Shown here in pieces: positions 11,235 to 22,342 of a DNA stretch of 64,000 bases; positions within the stretch are counted from its first letter, which is position 1, and each line of letters starts with the position of its first letter. The DNA is from Cyrtodaria siliqua. Taxonomy: Eukaryota; Mollusca; Bivalvia; Adapedonta; Hiatellidae. The stretch spans positions 62,001 to 126,000 of the forward strand of contig JAWPHD010005597.1 of NCBI GenBank assembly GCA_037043455.1. Reading direction: 5' to 3'. Made by a program: the position numbers and the translations under genes. Under the pieces are notes generated by a model. The model was not told where the DNA came from. It saw only the letters and a program-made list of their open reading frames with translations, and ran no database searches.

Positions 11235-11940
11235 ATGAGTTTTACAGTCTACGAGAGCGATAAAACATACCAAATTGACTACATAGCACAAGGCTCTGAG
11301 GCTGATACTAGTTGGTCTACTTTTATACTAGATAGTTCATCCGGTTTCACAAGAGCTGGTGTAGAAAGAATAAATGACAGCATAAAAACATACTGCTGGG
11401 CAATCCTTGGCTCACAATCACAAACAAGAACAGATATACTTGGTACTGGAACGGCATTTGATGCTCAAAAACAATTTCTGGCAAATGTAGAGGATGCAAT
11501 AAACAGCCCCATTGACTTGCCCAGTCAAATTTCAAGATATGAAACCACCCTAAAATATGCAAGAAGCAAAGTCAATTTTGTCTGTGGAAGTAGATTGTAC
11601 ATGTCTCCGAGTGACATGGAGTTGAGAATTGTAACAATACAAGACTACAATAATGAAATTGTAATAGCAACCGATGCGCAAGCATTAGGACTGAATAATG
11701 ATGTGAATGTAAAACCAGTACCGCCAAAAATTGTTCAACCTTTTCAAGGCACCACAACAAAGAAATTTTTGCCGGAACATCCTGACTTTGATAAATCATT
11801 GATACATACAACTGTGGAGCATCCAAACCCACCAGAGATAAAAAATGAATAGCGATTGAACACGAAGAAAACAAAACATCTATAATTGTTGGTACTATAG
11901 TAATAGGTCTTGCTGCATTACTTATTTACGAGATTTACTG
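11235..11940 (+). pseudogene. Polinton tail-anchored protein, frameshifted near 11850
   Basis: 205 residues are open from the ATG at 11235 to 11852. They include 'SSSGFTRAGVERINDS', 'YARSKVNF' and 'DYNNEIVIATD', a conserved pattern I recall from invertebrate Polinton proteins of unknown role. After the stop, another frame continues to 11940 and encodes a hydrophobic stretch ('IIVGTIVIGLAALLIY') typical of a C-terminal membrane anchor. A one- or two-base indel near 11850 therefore probably removed the anchor. The 3' end overlaps the convergent minus-strand gene by about 19 bp. The likely role is a membrane or virion-associated protein; this is inference. Confidence 0.5.
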
Positions 11941-13238
11941 AACCACTCTTTGGCTGCCACATATAATAATCCGGACACAAACACAAGCAGTGCCCATAGA
12001 TGGTTACCAAGCCAATTAATCACATTACCTGTTGCAGATAAAAGCCATGATACTATTGCACCAATGACTCCTGGAAGTGCTGCAGCAGCTTTACCAGCTA
12101 AATTAGCGAGAAGTTTACCAAGATTACTTAGTTGTTTTTTTATCCAGTCCTTGACTCTTGTTGGATCAGGTTTTGGAGTTGGCTTTGGAGTTGGAGTTGG
12201 CGCAGCACTTGATGTGGGAATAATAGCATTAATTATCACCCCAAGAATCATACCAAATGCAGTCAGGATACTAACAATAGTAATACCTTGCTCCCTAAAC
12301 AAGGTTTTGGTCCTCTCACCAAGAGTTGTATCCTCGTTTAACATTTTGTTTATTGTTTCTTTTATTCTGCTTACTTGGTTACGGAAAGCTTCTCTGTTTT
12401 CATTGATAGCATCCATCCTTGCACCTCTCTCAACTTCAAGGTCTTTGATGCGGTCGCTAATTCTATTTATCTGGAATTCATCATTATCAGTCTTAGCTTG
12501 TTCTAACTTTTGTTTTTCTCTTGTCATGTCTTTATCAAGTTGTGTGAGTTTTGCCAAGTTATTGATATTTTCTTCCTTGACAGTTGTCATCGCTTTTACT
12601 ATTCCATCCATTTCACGCTTGTCTACATTTGTTTGTGCTTCAACACCAGAAAGTTCATCCCAATCATGAAGTGACTGTACTGTGTTATCCATAATATGTG
12701 ATAAATCTTGTAATGGAATAGCATCCACGTCTGGTAAATCGTTTCTTGTGCTCTCCAACGCTTGTCGAGCTTTTTGTGATAATTTTGTTTTACTGTTATA
12801 CTCTGGCAAATTCAAAAATTGTCTTACAGCCATTGTTCCCCCAGAACCATATTCTTTTGCCAAAGAACTAAGAGCAAGAAATGTTGCACCACCTTGCTTG
12901 GCAGTTATTCTTATTTTTTTATCACCAACATCCCAGTATAATGTTTTACCATCATCTGATACTTTAAACTGGTCATAATCCATTTTGTCCGATGCCATCT
13001 TATATCGTTTTCCTATTTCATTATAACAGATTTTTGTAAGATTTTTCTTGTAATCTTCAAGTTGGGATTCTCTCACTTCCCCCCGAAGGTCATCAAGATG
13101 ATCGCTTTGATTAAGAAAACTTCTCTGAACAGGTTCATCTGGAATCATCGGAAAGTCAATATTTTCTTCGTCACCAAAATATTCATCCATATCTGGATTA
13201 AACGTAGGATTGTCAAACTCAGCTCCACCTTCAGCCAT
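11922..13238 (-). CDS. Large Polinton membrane-active protein (coiled coil plus hydrophobic C-terminus)
   Basis: Intact 438-residue frame. Order of parts: an acidic N-terminus (1-60); a basic, lysine-rich middle; a long coiled-coil-like region (about 205-300); a transmembrane segment (about 319-340); a proline/threonine/lysine linker (341-359, PTPTPKPTPKPDP); then an alanine/glycine-rich amphipathic part and two more hydrophobic segments (about 388-404 and 408-429) before a basic tail. The C-terminal layout looks membrane-disrupting or fusogenic, as expected for a capsid-associated protein that helps particles cross membranes. This is inference from composition and from recall of similar proteins in Polintons. 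It is divergent from the MCP, with a gap of about 47 bp. Confidence 0.6.
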   Translation of the reverse strand: MAEGGAEFDNPTFNPDMDEYFGDEENIDFPMIPDEPVQRSFLNQSDHLDDLRGEVRESQLEDYKKNLTKICYNEIGKRYKMASDKMDYDQFKVSDDGKTLYWDVGDKKIRITAKQGGATFLALSSLAKEYGSGGTMAVRQFLNLPEYNSKTKLSQKARQALESTRNDLPDVDAIPLQDLSHIMDNTVQSLHDWDELSGVEAQTNVDKREMDGIVKAMTTVKEENINNLAKLTQLDKDMTREKQKLEQAKTDNDEFQINRISDRIKDLEVERGARMDAINENREAFRNQVSRIKETINKMLNEDTTLGERTKTLFREQGITIVSILTAFGMILGVIINAIIPTSSAAPTPTPKPTPKPDPTRVKDWIKKQLSNLGKLLANLAGKAAAALPGVIGAIVSWLLSATGNVINWLGNHLWALLVFVSGLLYVAAKEWFSKSRK

Positions 13239-13285
13239 TGTTTATTTTATTTAATTTTAAAAAATATATTCAAAAACTAAAAACA

Positions 13286-14543
13286 ATGTCAGCTTACGGA
13301 AACAAACTCAGCCCTTATAGAAAACTAAGAAAACCTCTTGCTGTCCAGGGCATCCGCACAAGTGTAGTAATAACTAATAATCCGCCAACAATAGACCAAA
13401 ACCAGCAACTGCATGCGGGATTTCCCAATCTAAGTGCTAATGATGTGATAGTTCCTCGTACTGCTCGTCTTGCCGTTGAAATATAACTTAAAAGCAGCAA
13501 AGACCCCAACGCTATTGTATATCAGAATCTGGGTAGATCAATTGTGAAGAAAGCGACAATAAAAATAAGTGGCAATGAAGTCATGACAATACATGACAGT
13601 GATATATATCATTGTTATGTAGATTTATGGAAAAGCCCTATCGAACGATTAAACATGGCTTACCAAGGTATTGTTGGTAAAGCAAACATGCTAAAACATC
13701 AAGTTGGTGCGAGAGATAAATACTCAGACGCCGAGGATGAAGCTGTAGCAGCAGCTTATAGAAATATATTTTGTATGCCACTGGACTTCGAAATGTTAGA
13801 AAGTCATATGCCATTTTATCAAGCGGGGCTTGGTGATAGGTTATAATATGAATTAACGTTTAACAGTTATATCAAAGTGATCAAAAGCAGTGATGTTGAT
13901 GCATGTAATAAAAAATATCTGCTTGGAATTTGATAAGGTTAGTGATGCTGAATTAGCCAGACAAATAAGACATCAAACCAATGGTAATATATCATTTATG
14001 TATGACCGTATCTTGCAACATAGAAACATAACAGCAAAAAAATCTGATACCCTTTGGGATATCAACATTAATCAACCAGTAGGAGCATGAAAGATATTCT
14101 AATGCTGTTTGAAGACCCAGACAGAACAGACAAGGAATCCTTTTACAACCCAAAGATTGAAAATGTTCAAGTGACAATAGAGGGCGTACCAAATCAGTTG
14201 TATAGTCAGGGCATGAAGGCATATCAACATTGGGATGAAATCAACAAATATTTTGCCTTAACATCAAAAAGAAACAAAGAGAAAGACATAGTGGCGAAGG
14301 ACTTATACTTTACTAATGTTTCTCTTCAGACCTATCTAACAAAATCATATGATTTGTGGCTTGACCTTAGAACATGCGATGACAATTTATTACAACGCAG
14401 TGGTAGAACAATAAAAAACGGCAGTGACAGCATAACGATACTAATAAATAAAAAACAGAAGCAGACCAACCTTTAAATATTTATATATATATAATACAAG
14501 ATGCGAAAACCAATTTCGAAGATGGAAGAAAAAGAAGTACGAT
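13286..14543 (+). pseudogene. Polinton major capsid protein (double jelly-roll), broken into five frames
   Basis: Consecutive frames at 13286-13486, 13487-13846, 13847-14090, 14087-14476 and 14470-14543 together read as one protein of about 415 residues. Recognisable pieces in order are 'GRSIVKKATIKISGNEV', 'DLWKSPIERLNMAYQG', 'FCMPLDFEMLESHMPFY', 'YELTFNSY', 'LMLFEDPDRT', 'FYNPKIENVQVTIEGVPN' and 'LYSQGMKAYQHWDEI'. These are hallmark stretches of the Polinton MCP, which forms the pseudo-hexagonal capsomers of the particle. The breaks are small indels, several in A-runs, so no full-length capsid protein could be made from this copy. It is immediately followed by the packaging ATPase, a typical late-gene pairing. 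Confidence 0.88.
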
Positions 14544-15171
14544 ACTAAATATCCTAAATATCCACACAGTGCCATTATCTGTGGTCAGACAGGCTGTGGT
14601 AAAACAGAGTTTGTTCTTGACATACTTGAACAAGAGTATGCTGGACTTTTTGAAAATATAATTATATTGTGTCCAACCATAGAGTGGAACGAGGCTTATA
14701 AAAATAGACCCTGGATAGGTGATGTAAGACACCCGAGAGATAAAAAAATAACAATTGTCAATTCCGTGAGCAACGGTAAAGAAATGCTGCAAGAACTGTT
14801 GTGTTTATTTTTCAAACAATATGCTGGCAAGCCCACACTATACATCATTGATGATTGCTCAGCCACAAAAGAATTAACAAAGAAAAAAGATAAGTTATCA
14901 GAGTTGGCATTCTCTGGTCGTCACGCCAAACAATCAGTGTGGGTCATTTCACAGAGATATAATTCTGTATTAAAAGATTTGAGGGAGCAAGCAAAATGGT
15001 TGTGTATGTTTTACACCAAGGACAGAGATAGTTATGAAAATTGTTTGAGAGAAAATGATGTTATTCCGACGCTGGAGGAGAGAACCAGAATAAGAAAAAG
15101 CTTTAGCAAAAACTAAATATTCCAAGTCAATTTTGAGGACTGACCAACCAACTGCTTATTTGGTTAAATAG
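14523..15171 (+). pseudogene. Genome-packaging ATPase (FtsK/HerA-like), frameshifted at its 3' end
   Basis: The first recognisable residues are 'YDTKYPKYPHSAIICGQ'. Walker A is GQTGCGKT at 14582-14605. Walker B-like 'LYIIDDCS' and the downstream 'VWVISQRYNS' fit A32/FtsK-type viral packaging ATPases, which drive DNA into the capsid. The start runs directly out of the end of the MCP coding region with no clear ATG, suggesting a small deletion at the junction. A stop at 15114-15116 follows a frameshift in an A-run near 15095. The correct C-terminus continues in a neighbouring frame to 15171, with 'RTDQPTAYLVK' at its end. Confidence 0.87.
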
Positions 15172-15172
15172 T

Positions 15173-15450
15173 TTCTTACGCATTGCTAACAGCAATGCTT
15201 TTTTTCTAACAGCATTGCTTTGTTGATAATAGTAATACTAACAGCAAAGTAGCAATGTTAATAGCAATACTGACATGAAAATATAATGAAAATATCGGGG
15301 GAATATAGTAATGCTTATAGCATTGCTCATAGCAAATTGGCATTGCTCATAGCAAATTAGTAATGTTAATAGCAATGCTTGCAGCAAATTAACAATGCTA
15401 ATAAAAAAATAACATTGTTAATAACAATGCTATTAACAATACTAACAATT
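15173..15450. repeat. Cluster of short palindromic AGCAATGCT-type units
   Basis: More than fifteen variants of 'agcaatgct', 'agcattgct' and 'aacaatgct' are spaced by roughly 12-20 bp, often as 'catagcaa' or 'taatagcaa'. The core is close to self-complementary, so adjacent units can pair. It fills the gap between the ATPase and the next gene and runs into frames that read 'NNANKK...'. It could be a late promoter or terminator cluster or simply a slipped microsatellite. Confidence 0.55.
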
Positions 15451-15534
15451 ACTAGTTGCGTGGTGAATATCGCAGCTGGTTGTTTTGTATTTTATATTTA
15501 TTCCAAGGTAAAAAATAAAATTATTAATATAAAT

Positions 15535-16296
15535 ATGAATGCGGAAGAACTATTAAAAGATATCATACCCGAAGTTTTCACGGAACAAAGTTTCACAGAT
15601 GAATCAGAGCAACAAGAAACAAAAAAAGAAAGATTATCAATCATAGTGGCTGGCGGTGGTAGCCGTCAATATTTGGGTAGAGACATACAACTCACAAATA
15701 TAGATAGCATGCCCCCGGATGAAATTAACAAACTTTACTGCAGATATGAAGCACGGCTTGGGGCAAGTATGACCAAGACTTTAGGCAATTCTTTTATTAA
15801 CTTGTATGTGATGGGAGTATCAAAATATTTCAATGTAACCAATCCACCAAAACTGATAGAAGATTTGGAGGAAGACCCATTTATTAATCATGCTTTAACA
15901 AGAGAGTGAAGTTGATCAACCTGTTGATATACCTGTTGAGGTTGATACACAACCTGTTAAACAACAAAAAGTAAAAAATCCAAAACGAATAGAGGCTGGA
16001 AAAAAGGGAGCAGCGGCAAGGAAGGCAAAGCGTTTGGTAGAGCAAGATGCAAAGCAAATAAATAAAATAACAAAAATAACAATAGGTGAAGAAGAACCAA
16101 AACAAATCAAAATAAACGTATACAAAATTATATTCCACCGTGTGTGGTTTTATGCATTGCTGGGTTGGGTTTGTATATCTATAACAAGAAATCGGTTGCT
16201 ACACATGTTGCTACGCATGTTGCTATGCATGTTGCTACACAACCTGTTGCTGCGGTTGCCACTCTACCAAAAGACCCGTTTGCTATTAATAATTAA
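15535..16296 (+). pseudogene. Polinton structural/membrane protein, two frameshifts
   Basis: The preferred start is the ATG at 15535 (MNAEELLKDIIPE); the frame is open upstream only through the palindromic repeat. It stops at 15909, but the adjacent frame continues with Pro/Val repeats ('VDQPVDIPVEVDTQPV') and a basic block 'NPKRIEAGKKGAAARKAKR', then shifts again near 16160 into a hydrophobic 'IAGLGLYIY' followed by 'VATHV' repeats and a stop at 16294-16296. The basic GKKGA block followed by a C-terminal membrane segment is a pattern I recall from other Polintons. The total would be about 250 residues. It is likely a DNA- or membrane-binding virion component; this is inference. Confidence 0.55.
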
Positions 16297-16308
16297 TTAA
16301 AAAAAATA

Positions 16309-16547
16309 ATGATATAAAGAAAATTGACGGAAAACAAGTTGTAAATATGTTGTATCACGCTGGAGTGGAAACACTTTTAACTATTGGATATTCTGAGATT
16401 GGCAGAAAACTACTAAGAAAACCAGCTCCTAAAGTGGATTTTAATATGACAGATTTTGGGATGCTGTCTGTGGATATAATGTTAGCAATGGCTACAAAGG
16501 ATATGTTGATTAAGCAAGGTATTATTCCTGCGGATATTATGAAATAA
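16309..16547 (+). pseudogene. Small Polinton membrane-associated protein, 5' frameshift
   Basis: The main frame reads from about 16321 to the stop at 16545-16547, about 75 residues, with 'AGVETLLTIGYSEIGRKLL' and 'GMLSVDIMLAMATKDMLIK'. The alternation of small hydrophobic stretches suggests membrane association. The best upstream ATG (16309) is followed by a stop after two codons in its own frame, so a one-base shift in the A-rich start region is likely. The internal ATG at 16347 could still be used. It lies 22 bp before the next gene, as in a late-gene block. No function is known to me. Confidence 0.5.
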
Positions 16548-16569
16548 TTTAAAAATATATATAACAAAA

Positions 16570-16988
16570 ATGGCGAGTGCAGTAGCAATGATGATAGGTG
16601 GGGCATTTACAAACGCATTGACGTTTAGCGGTTCAAATTATTTCTTTTCAAAAATGGGAAGTCATTCAGATGAGGAAAGACAAAGACATGACAAAGCTGT
16701 AGAACAATTGGAATCAGCACAAGCGGTGTGGAATAAAAACAGAACAGAGAGATTAGATTTTAATAATAAGCAACTGCAAAAGGAGCATCATGCAGAGCAG
16801 GCATTGGTAATGTGGACCAGGCTATGAAGCAGTATTATTATATAACTGGTAAACAGTTGCTTTCGGAACCGGAGCCTAAGTTGAGTGATGTTTATACACC
16901 ATCTCCGGATCAACAGAATAGAGAAATTATGTTTATTGTGGTGGGCATGGCTGCAACTGGATTTGTGGCGTATAAATTGATTTCATAA
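16570..16988 (+). pseudogene. Polinton small membrane protein, frameshifted near 16810
   Basis: It starts MASAVAMMIGGAFTNAL, an alanine/glycine-rich hydrophobic N-terminus, followed by a charged helical middle ('DEERQRHDKAVEQLESAQ'). The first frame stops at 16827. Another continues from about 16810 to a stop at 16986-16988 and contains 'PEPKLSDVYTPS' and a C-terminal hydrophobic segment 'IMFIVVGMAATGFVAYKL'. The join is a single-base shift near 'gcattggtaatgtgg'. The ancestral product was about 139 residues with hydrophobic ends and a coiled middle. I recall the pattern from Polintons, where its function is unknown. Confidence 0.55.
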
Positions 16989-17011
16989 AAAAAAATATTA
17001 AGAAACTATAA

Positions 17012-17320
17012 TTACTTTGGAACGACTATGTCATATGCATGATACTTTTTTTCGTTGTTCATAAATGGTTTCAATCCAAGTGGTCGAATATAATATGGTG
17101 GTTCAGCACTCTTCTCTATTTTATTTTTGAGATGATCAGGCGCCCATACTTCACCGTTGTCTAATAATGTCAATACCATGGATGGACCATATCCAGTATC
17201 CAGTATTTTCGTATCTGTAATAGTGTATATTTTATTCTTTTCTAAGTATGTCCATTTCTTTGTGCTATATTGATTTTGCTCTTCGAGCAGTTCATCAAAT
17301 CGTGCAGTTGTGATTTCCAT
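17012..17320 (-). CDS. Small conserved Polinton protein, possibly OB-fold
   Basis: Intact 102-residue frame. The core 'TGYGPSMVLTLLDNGEVWAP' followed by 'YYIRPLGLKP' has a beta-barrel-like rhythm. Such small proteins with a 'YGPS..LTL..G..VWAP' signature occur near replication genes. An OB-fold single-strand-binding role is a guess, not something the sequence proves. It is transcribed against its neighbours and lies 46 bp from the integrase start, sharing that gap as a divergent promoter. Confidence 0.45.
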   Translation of the reverse strand: MEITTARFDELLEEQNQYSTKKWTYLEKNKIYTITDTKILDTGYGPSMVLTLLDNGEVWAPDHLKNKIEKSAEPPYYIRPLGLKPFMNNEKKYHAYDIVVPK

Positions 17321-17365
17321 TTTTTTCTTGATAGTTATATAAATTTTAATCTTTAGTAAAAAAAA

Positions 17366-18277
17366 ATGGAAAAGATTTATTACAGCCCAAAAGGATTTTG
17401 GAGAGGTTACTCAGCAGTTAAAAAATTGTCTAAAGAGGCTGGTGTTAGTGAGAAACAAGCATTAGAATAATTTTTGAAAAAACAAACTGTGTGGCAGATT
17501 TATTTACCCGCACCAAAGAAAATAATTAGACCCAGATTTGATGTTTCCACTAAGAATGGAGTGCATCAAGCTGATTTGTTATTTTTACCGCATGACACTT
17601 TTGGCTTTGGCCGTGGACGCAAGACATATAAATATGCGTTGACTGTGGTTGATATTGCGAGTAGATACAAAGAAGCAGAACCACTGACTTCCAAGAATAA
17701 TAAAGAAGTTGCCAAAGCATTCGAAAAAATATACAGTCGGCATCTAAAATATCCAAAGATATTACAAGTTGACCCGGGCAGAGAATTCATGGGTGCAGTA
17801 TCGCAGTTGATGGCAAAACATAATGTAAATATCAGACGAGGCAGAACAGAGATACACAGAGATCAAGCTATTGTGGAAAGATTTAACAAAACATTAGCTG
17901 AAAGATTGTTTGGTTATCAGTATGCTAAGGAAATAGATTTGCAAAAACGCAATAGAGAATGAGTAAAAAAATTACCAGAAGTTGTCAAAGCAATAAATGT
18001 GGAGACAAAAAAGCCCCCTCCTGTTGAAACAAAAACATTAAAAGATGATCCTATCTGTATGAATGCCAGTGTAAGATATTTATATCAACCCGGGGAACAA
18101 GAGGGTGAAAGACGCAGAGCAACTGATCCAATGTGGAGTGTAGATATTCACAGGATTAAAAGTTATATGGTGACGCAAGGTATAAGAGTATATTATTTGA
18201 AAGGAGCACCACAGAGAGGATACGTCAAAGAAGAACTACTTATTGTTCCTGCTGATACCCAAACGCGTATGTCGTGA
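17366..18277 (+). pseudogene. Retrovirus-type DDE integrase with two in-frame stops
   Basis: One frame of 303 codons, interrupted only by TAA at codon 35 (17468-17470) and TGA at codon 199 (17960-17962). The catalytic triad is visible as D70 (HQADLLF), D136 (QVDPGREF) and E171 (AIVERFNK). The C-terminal part ('VRYLYQPGEQEG', 'MWSVDIHRIKSY', 'GYVKEELLIVP') is the SH3/chromo-like tail of Polinton integrases. This enzyme inserts the linear element DNA. No indels are present, unlike neighbouring genes, so the gene is broken only by point changes. The tail overlaps the 3' end of PolB by about 38 bp on the opposite strand. Confidence 0.9.
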
Positions 18278-21200
18278 TACCGTTAGGTGCTATGTATCTT
18301 TTAGTGTCTAATGGTGATAGTGTTACTTTGTTTACTGTTATACCATATATCTCATGCTTTATTGATCGTATCATATTCATCTCATGGGTGTATTTTTTCT
18401 CGTTGAATAGAGCATCTTTATAGTTTTCAAAGTTGATATGTTTTTTGATTACTATTTTTACACCCTTTGCTTTTTTAATGTGTTGTTCATCCGCTCGTAG
18501 AATGGAATAGAGCTTTGGTCTTAATCCAACATACTCAACTGAAGGAACCAGCACATTCGTCTTTCATTTTACCTAATACTTTTTTATTGGTATCATCATG
18601 TAATGGATTTTTACTTGGAAAGTCACTAAAGTCATACTCTTTTTCATTTCCTGCATGTCTTTATACACATATTCTGTTTTGATATCTACCAGCAAACTGT
18701 CAGCGTCTGTGTATAATAAAGTACAGTCATCTCCGTACCTTTTTTTTTTCAGAGTATTATAGTACCAGTCATACATCATGTGCTTTGAAAAGTCAAGTAC
18801 AGACATTCCAACATAGATAGGTTTGTTAAGTATTAATTAGGTTTCATCAGAAAAATGTATACGTCTGTTAAAGTTGGGTTTGGCTATAATTTTTCTTATT
18901 TTTTTCATTTTCAGACCATCTGTTCTCACTAGTTTTATATCAGTTCGCTTGCGTAGGTTTTCCATTGTTTTGCCAAACACAGAGTTGTTCATAAGTTTGT
19001 AAAAATCTTTTTCAAAGACTGATTTAGCTAGCTTTCTAAAATCTGTGTTTAAGCAAATATATGATTCCATCCATGGTTTTTCATTGAATTCTAATACTCT
19101 ATGTATTTTCTTTATTTTCATACCCAAAGATAAATACAGTTGCAGGTTTTTATAATGTATCACATATTTTTCTTTGTCCATAAAATTGGGGACAAGTTTC
19201 TCTATGTTTATCATGTTATTATTTTCTAGCAGCTCTGTCTGGTACTCAGACAACCATTCTGTTTTGACTGCTAATCTTTCAGGTGCAAGTGGATAGTCAT
19301 TGTGGGATTTATGAAGTTCTTTGGGGTATTCCAAATCCACTTCTAGTATTTGTCCTTTACCTTGTTTTGGTTTAGAAAATGGTCCTTTATTGTTTTTGGC
19401 TTTCCATTCAAACCCATAATATGGAAGTGACTGACTCATTGCCCATCCATAAAGGTTATTAGCGTCATAATACATTATATGGTTTTTTTCTTTGTCAGGA
19501 TCATAGCCATTGACATGTGGATTACTTGCTTTGGCGTATCTTTTTGATACCATACTTATACCACCGCGCATACCTTTTTCTATAAATAAGTGCATGTCAA
19601 TGTCTGTTAAAAGTTCCAAATCTATTTGTGTGTGTTTTAGTAAAGCATCCCAAGATAAACCTGGTGCTGTATAGTAATGTAAAGGGTCAAGCTAGTATTC
19701 ACTCATACATGTTTTTCTAAAAGTTTGAAATACATCAGCCAGTAAAGTTACATCAGTTTTTAGATAGAGATCGTGATAGTCTCCCAATCTTTTGCAATTT
19801 AACTCTTTCCATACTTCCTCAGCATGTTTATAATAGTTAAGACTTATACCTTCATCTCTAAGACTACTACAAACTTTTCTATAGGTGGTAGTTGTGTTTC
19901 CTCGAATCTTTCCACACTGTCAATATATTCATAAGGATAAACACCTTTTCGTAAATGTAAATCTGTTTGTTCTCCGAACTGATTTTTGGTAATTTTAATA
20001 TCAGATTTATCCGTAGCATCAACCAATCTCTCTAGAGACGAAGCCATAAACTGAAAGCTATCCAAGAACCTTATTTGTCCAACGCTATTTTTCAGCATTA
20101 TTTGGGATGCATTTAATATTACCTCACATTTTATGTATTTTTTGCATTATAAAATGACTGTCACATCCTTTGAGGTTATGAAATACAACAGGTATGGGTG
20201 TTTTACCTGGTTTTATTTTTAGTTTCAGGTTACATTTTTTTTGTGCTGCACCTCTATATTCACCTGTAAAATGACAGTGGTCTCTTACGTTACTGTTTTT
20301 ACCTTTTCCTATTTTATTATTACATATCCAACATTGTGTTGCTTTTTCATGATCTTCCTCATGTTGTTGTGTCATGATTAATGGTTTTGGGTTAGTAAAA
20401 ATGTTGTTAATTTTGATTTTTTCACGTTCTAAGTGATTTAAAAACTTTTCAACAACATCTTCACCTCTGTAAATAACAGATTCTTCCGCTTTGCCATCAT
20501 ATCTGACAACCTGGTATCCAAAACCACACGCTTCGTGTTTATTTTGAATTTCAGATTTCTTTCCAAATTTGATTGATTGCGGTTTGATTATACTTTCAAA
20601 ATCAGCATATACTCGTATTGCATAAGGCACAGGCATCTGATTTTGATGATTTTTAAATTTTATGTGATTTTTACCTTCTTGCGGCATTTCTATTCTGCAA
20701 GAATTTTTGTTGATACCATCACAGTCTTCTTTGTGTTTGGTAAGTAGTCCTTTCCCAGGAAAGCCGTAAAGGCAACGATCGCAGAAGTAAGTTTGACCAT
20801 GGTGTTTGTTTTGGTCATAGAGTAGTTTATTCAGATTTTTAATCCAGCAATAGTGATATTTTGTTGTTAATTTTTGCTCACTGGGATAATCATCAGGGTT
20901 ATAGTTGTCATATATAATTCCTTCTTCATTCTCTGAATCAACTTTTTCAACCTCAGCGTCTTCAGATATTAAAAGCAGATGAATTCGCTCAATATTTGTT
21001 GTTTGTTCTGATATGTGATATGGGAAAACAATTACCTTTTTATTTTTTCCTGTTATGATATATCCATAAACGTTGATAGCAAGGTTGTTTTGTTTCTCTA
21101 TTTTGGGAATTTGAGAAATTGGAGTGGGAAAGTCAATACCATCCATATTCAACTTACCCATGTGTTTCTTATCATTAGATATTGGATTATTTTTATCAGG

Positions 21201-22019
21201 CCACAAAGCAGACACCAATGCCACTTCCAAGCACTTATTATCTTCATTCTTAACATTGATTATTGCTTTCTTGTCAGCTAATGCTTTAGGTAGAGGAATA
21301 TATGAAGAACCTTTTAATGGTTCATACTTTGGAATATTCAAATAAAACTTAACACAGTGATCAATCTCTAATCCTGATGCTGTGTTTGTAAATCTTTCAA
21401 GGCTCTCTTGTATATATGCAGATGATTCATCGTAAAACTCATTTATTGTTTCGGAGTTTAAGATTGCATTTTGTTCGCTGTTTAATACTGCTGTAGTGTA
21501 TTTTTTGGTAGCACCATCATCTTTGAATAGATTTACAGTGAGACCTAATTCAAACTTCAATCCATTCGTCTCTGTCAGCTCTTTGCTGATTTGTTTTGTG
21601 ATAATGGATTTCTTACCACGAAATAGTTTTTGAGAGTCTTTGTATTTCTCGACAGATATCTCGTATGCTTTGAAATAACCACATATTGGTTTGTCAACCA
21701 GTTTTAATTCTGAAGTAGATTTTTTATCTTTAAAAACTTGTTTTAGTTCATTTATAACATTTTCTCGTAATTTAGCATATTTCTGCTTTTGTTCATTTAT
21801 AACATTTTCTTGTAATTTATCATATTTCTGCTTTTCTCGTTTACGTTGTTTTTTAGCACGTCGTCTCTTGAGTAAATTTTCTAATGTTTGAGAATTAACC
21901 TCTTTTGGAGTTTCCTTTGAAACTTCTTTAAGAGCATCTGCCATCTTTCTAAGCTGATCATCATTAATTATTCCTTCCCGGTGTATTTGTAAAATGTATT
22001 TCACGCCTTCAGTACTCAT
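18240..22019 (-). pseudogene. polB: Protein-primed family B DNA polymerase (PolB), frameshifted in the 3' half
   Basis: The N-terminal 631 residues are intact (20124-22019): a lysine/glutamate-rich coiled coil; a block 'KAIINVKNEDNKCLEVAL' resembling a conserved Polinton pre-polymerase domain; a Cys2-His-Cys finger near 'YFCDRCLYGFPG'; Exo I 'YADFESI'; an HNH-like cysteine/histidine cluster 'RDHCHFTGEYRGA'; and Exo II 'FHNLKGCDSHF'. Further pieces follow in shifted frames: 'IRFLDSFQFM' with 'RKGVYPYEYIDS' (19844-20098); polymerase motif A 'MYYDANNLYGWAMSQ' and motif B 'KLMNNSVFGKTMEN' (18837-19619); motif C 'YTDADS' (18573-18806); and the C-terminus (18240-18554). The catalytic aspartates are present. 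At least four breaks disable it. It would replicate the linear element from protein-primed ends. Confidence 0.93.
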
Positions 22020-22090
22020 TTTTGTAATATATATTAAATTATTTTTTCTTCTTAATATAAAAAAATATTTATTATAACAAAAAAAAGAAA

Positions 22091-22188
22091 ATGGAAAACA
22101 CTAAGAAAATTGAAAACATTTGCCAATTTCTCAAAGTTGGATATCACGAGCCTTGTAAAAATAAAACAACAAAAGATTCAAACTATTA
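22091..22188 (+). pseudogene. Truncated duplicate of the zinc-protein 5' end
   Basis: Identical in its first ~30 codons to the gene starting at 22343, then cut off by the duplication joint, beyond which the reading frame enters the reverse complement of PolB. It arose with the 252 bp tandem duplication. Confidence 0.8.
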
Positions 22189-22271
22189 TCTGCCATCTTT
22201 CTAAGCTGATCATCATTAATTATTCCTTCCCGATGTAATTGTAAAATGTATTTCACGTCTTCAGTACTCAT
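22189..22271 (-). pseudogene. Truncated duplicate of the PolB N-terminus
   Basis: It encodes about 27 residues nearly identical to the PolB start (MSTED instead of MSTEG), then runs into the complement of the zinc gene. A duplication by-product that still has a copy of the native upstream region. Confidence 0.8.
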
Positions 22272-22342
22272 TTTTGTAATATATATTAAATTATTTTTTC
22301 TTCTTAATATAAAAAAATATTTATTATAACAAAAAAAAGAAA

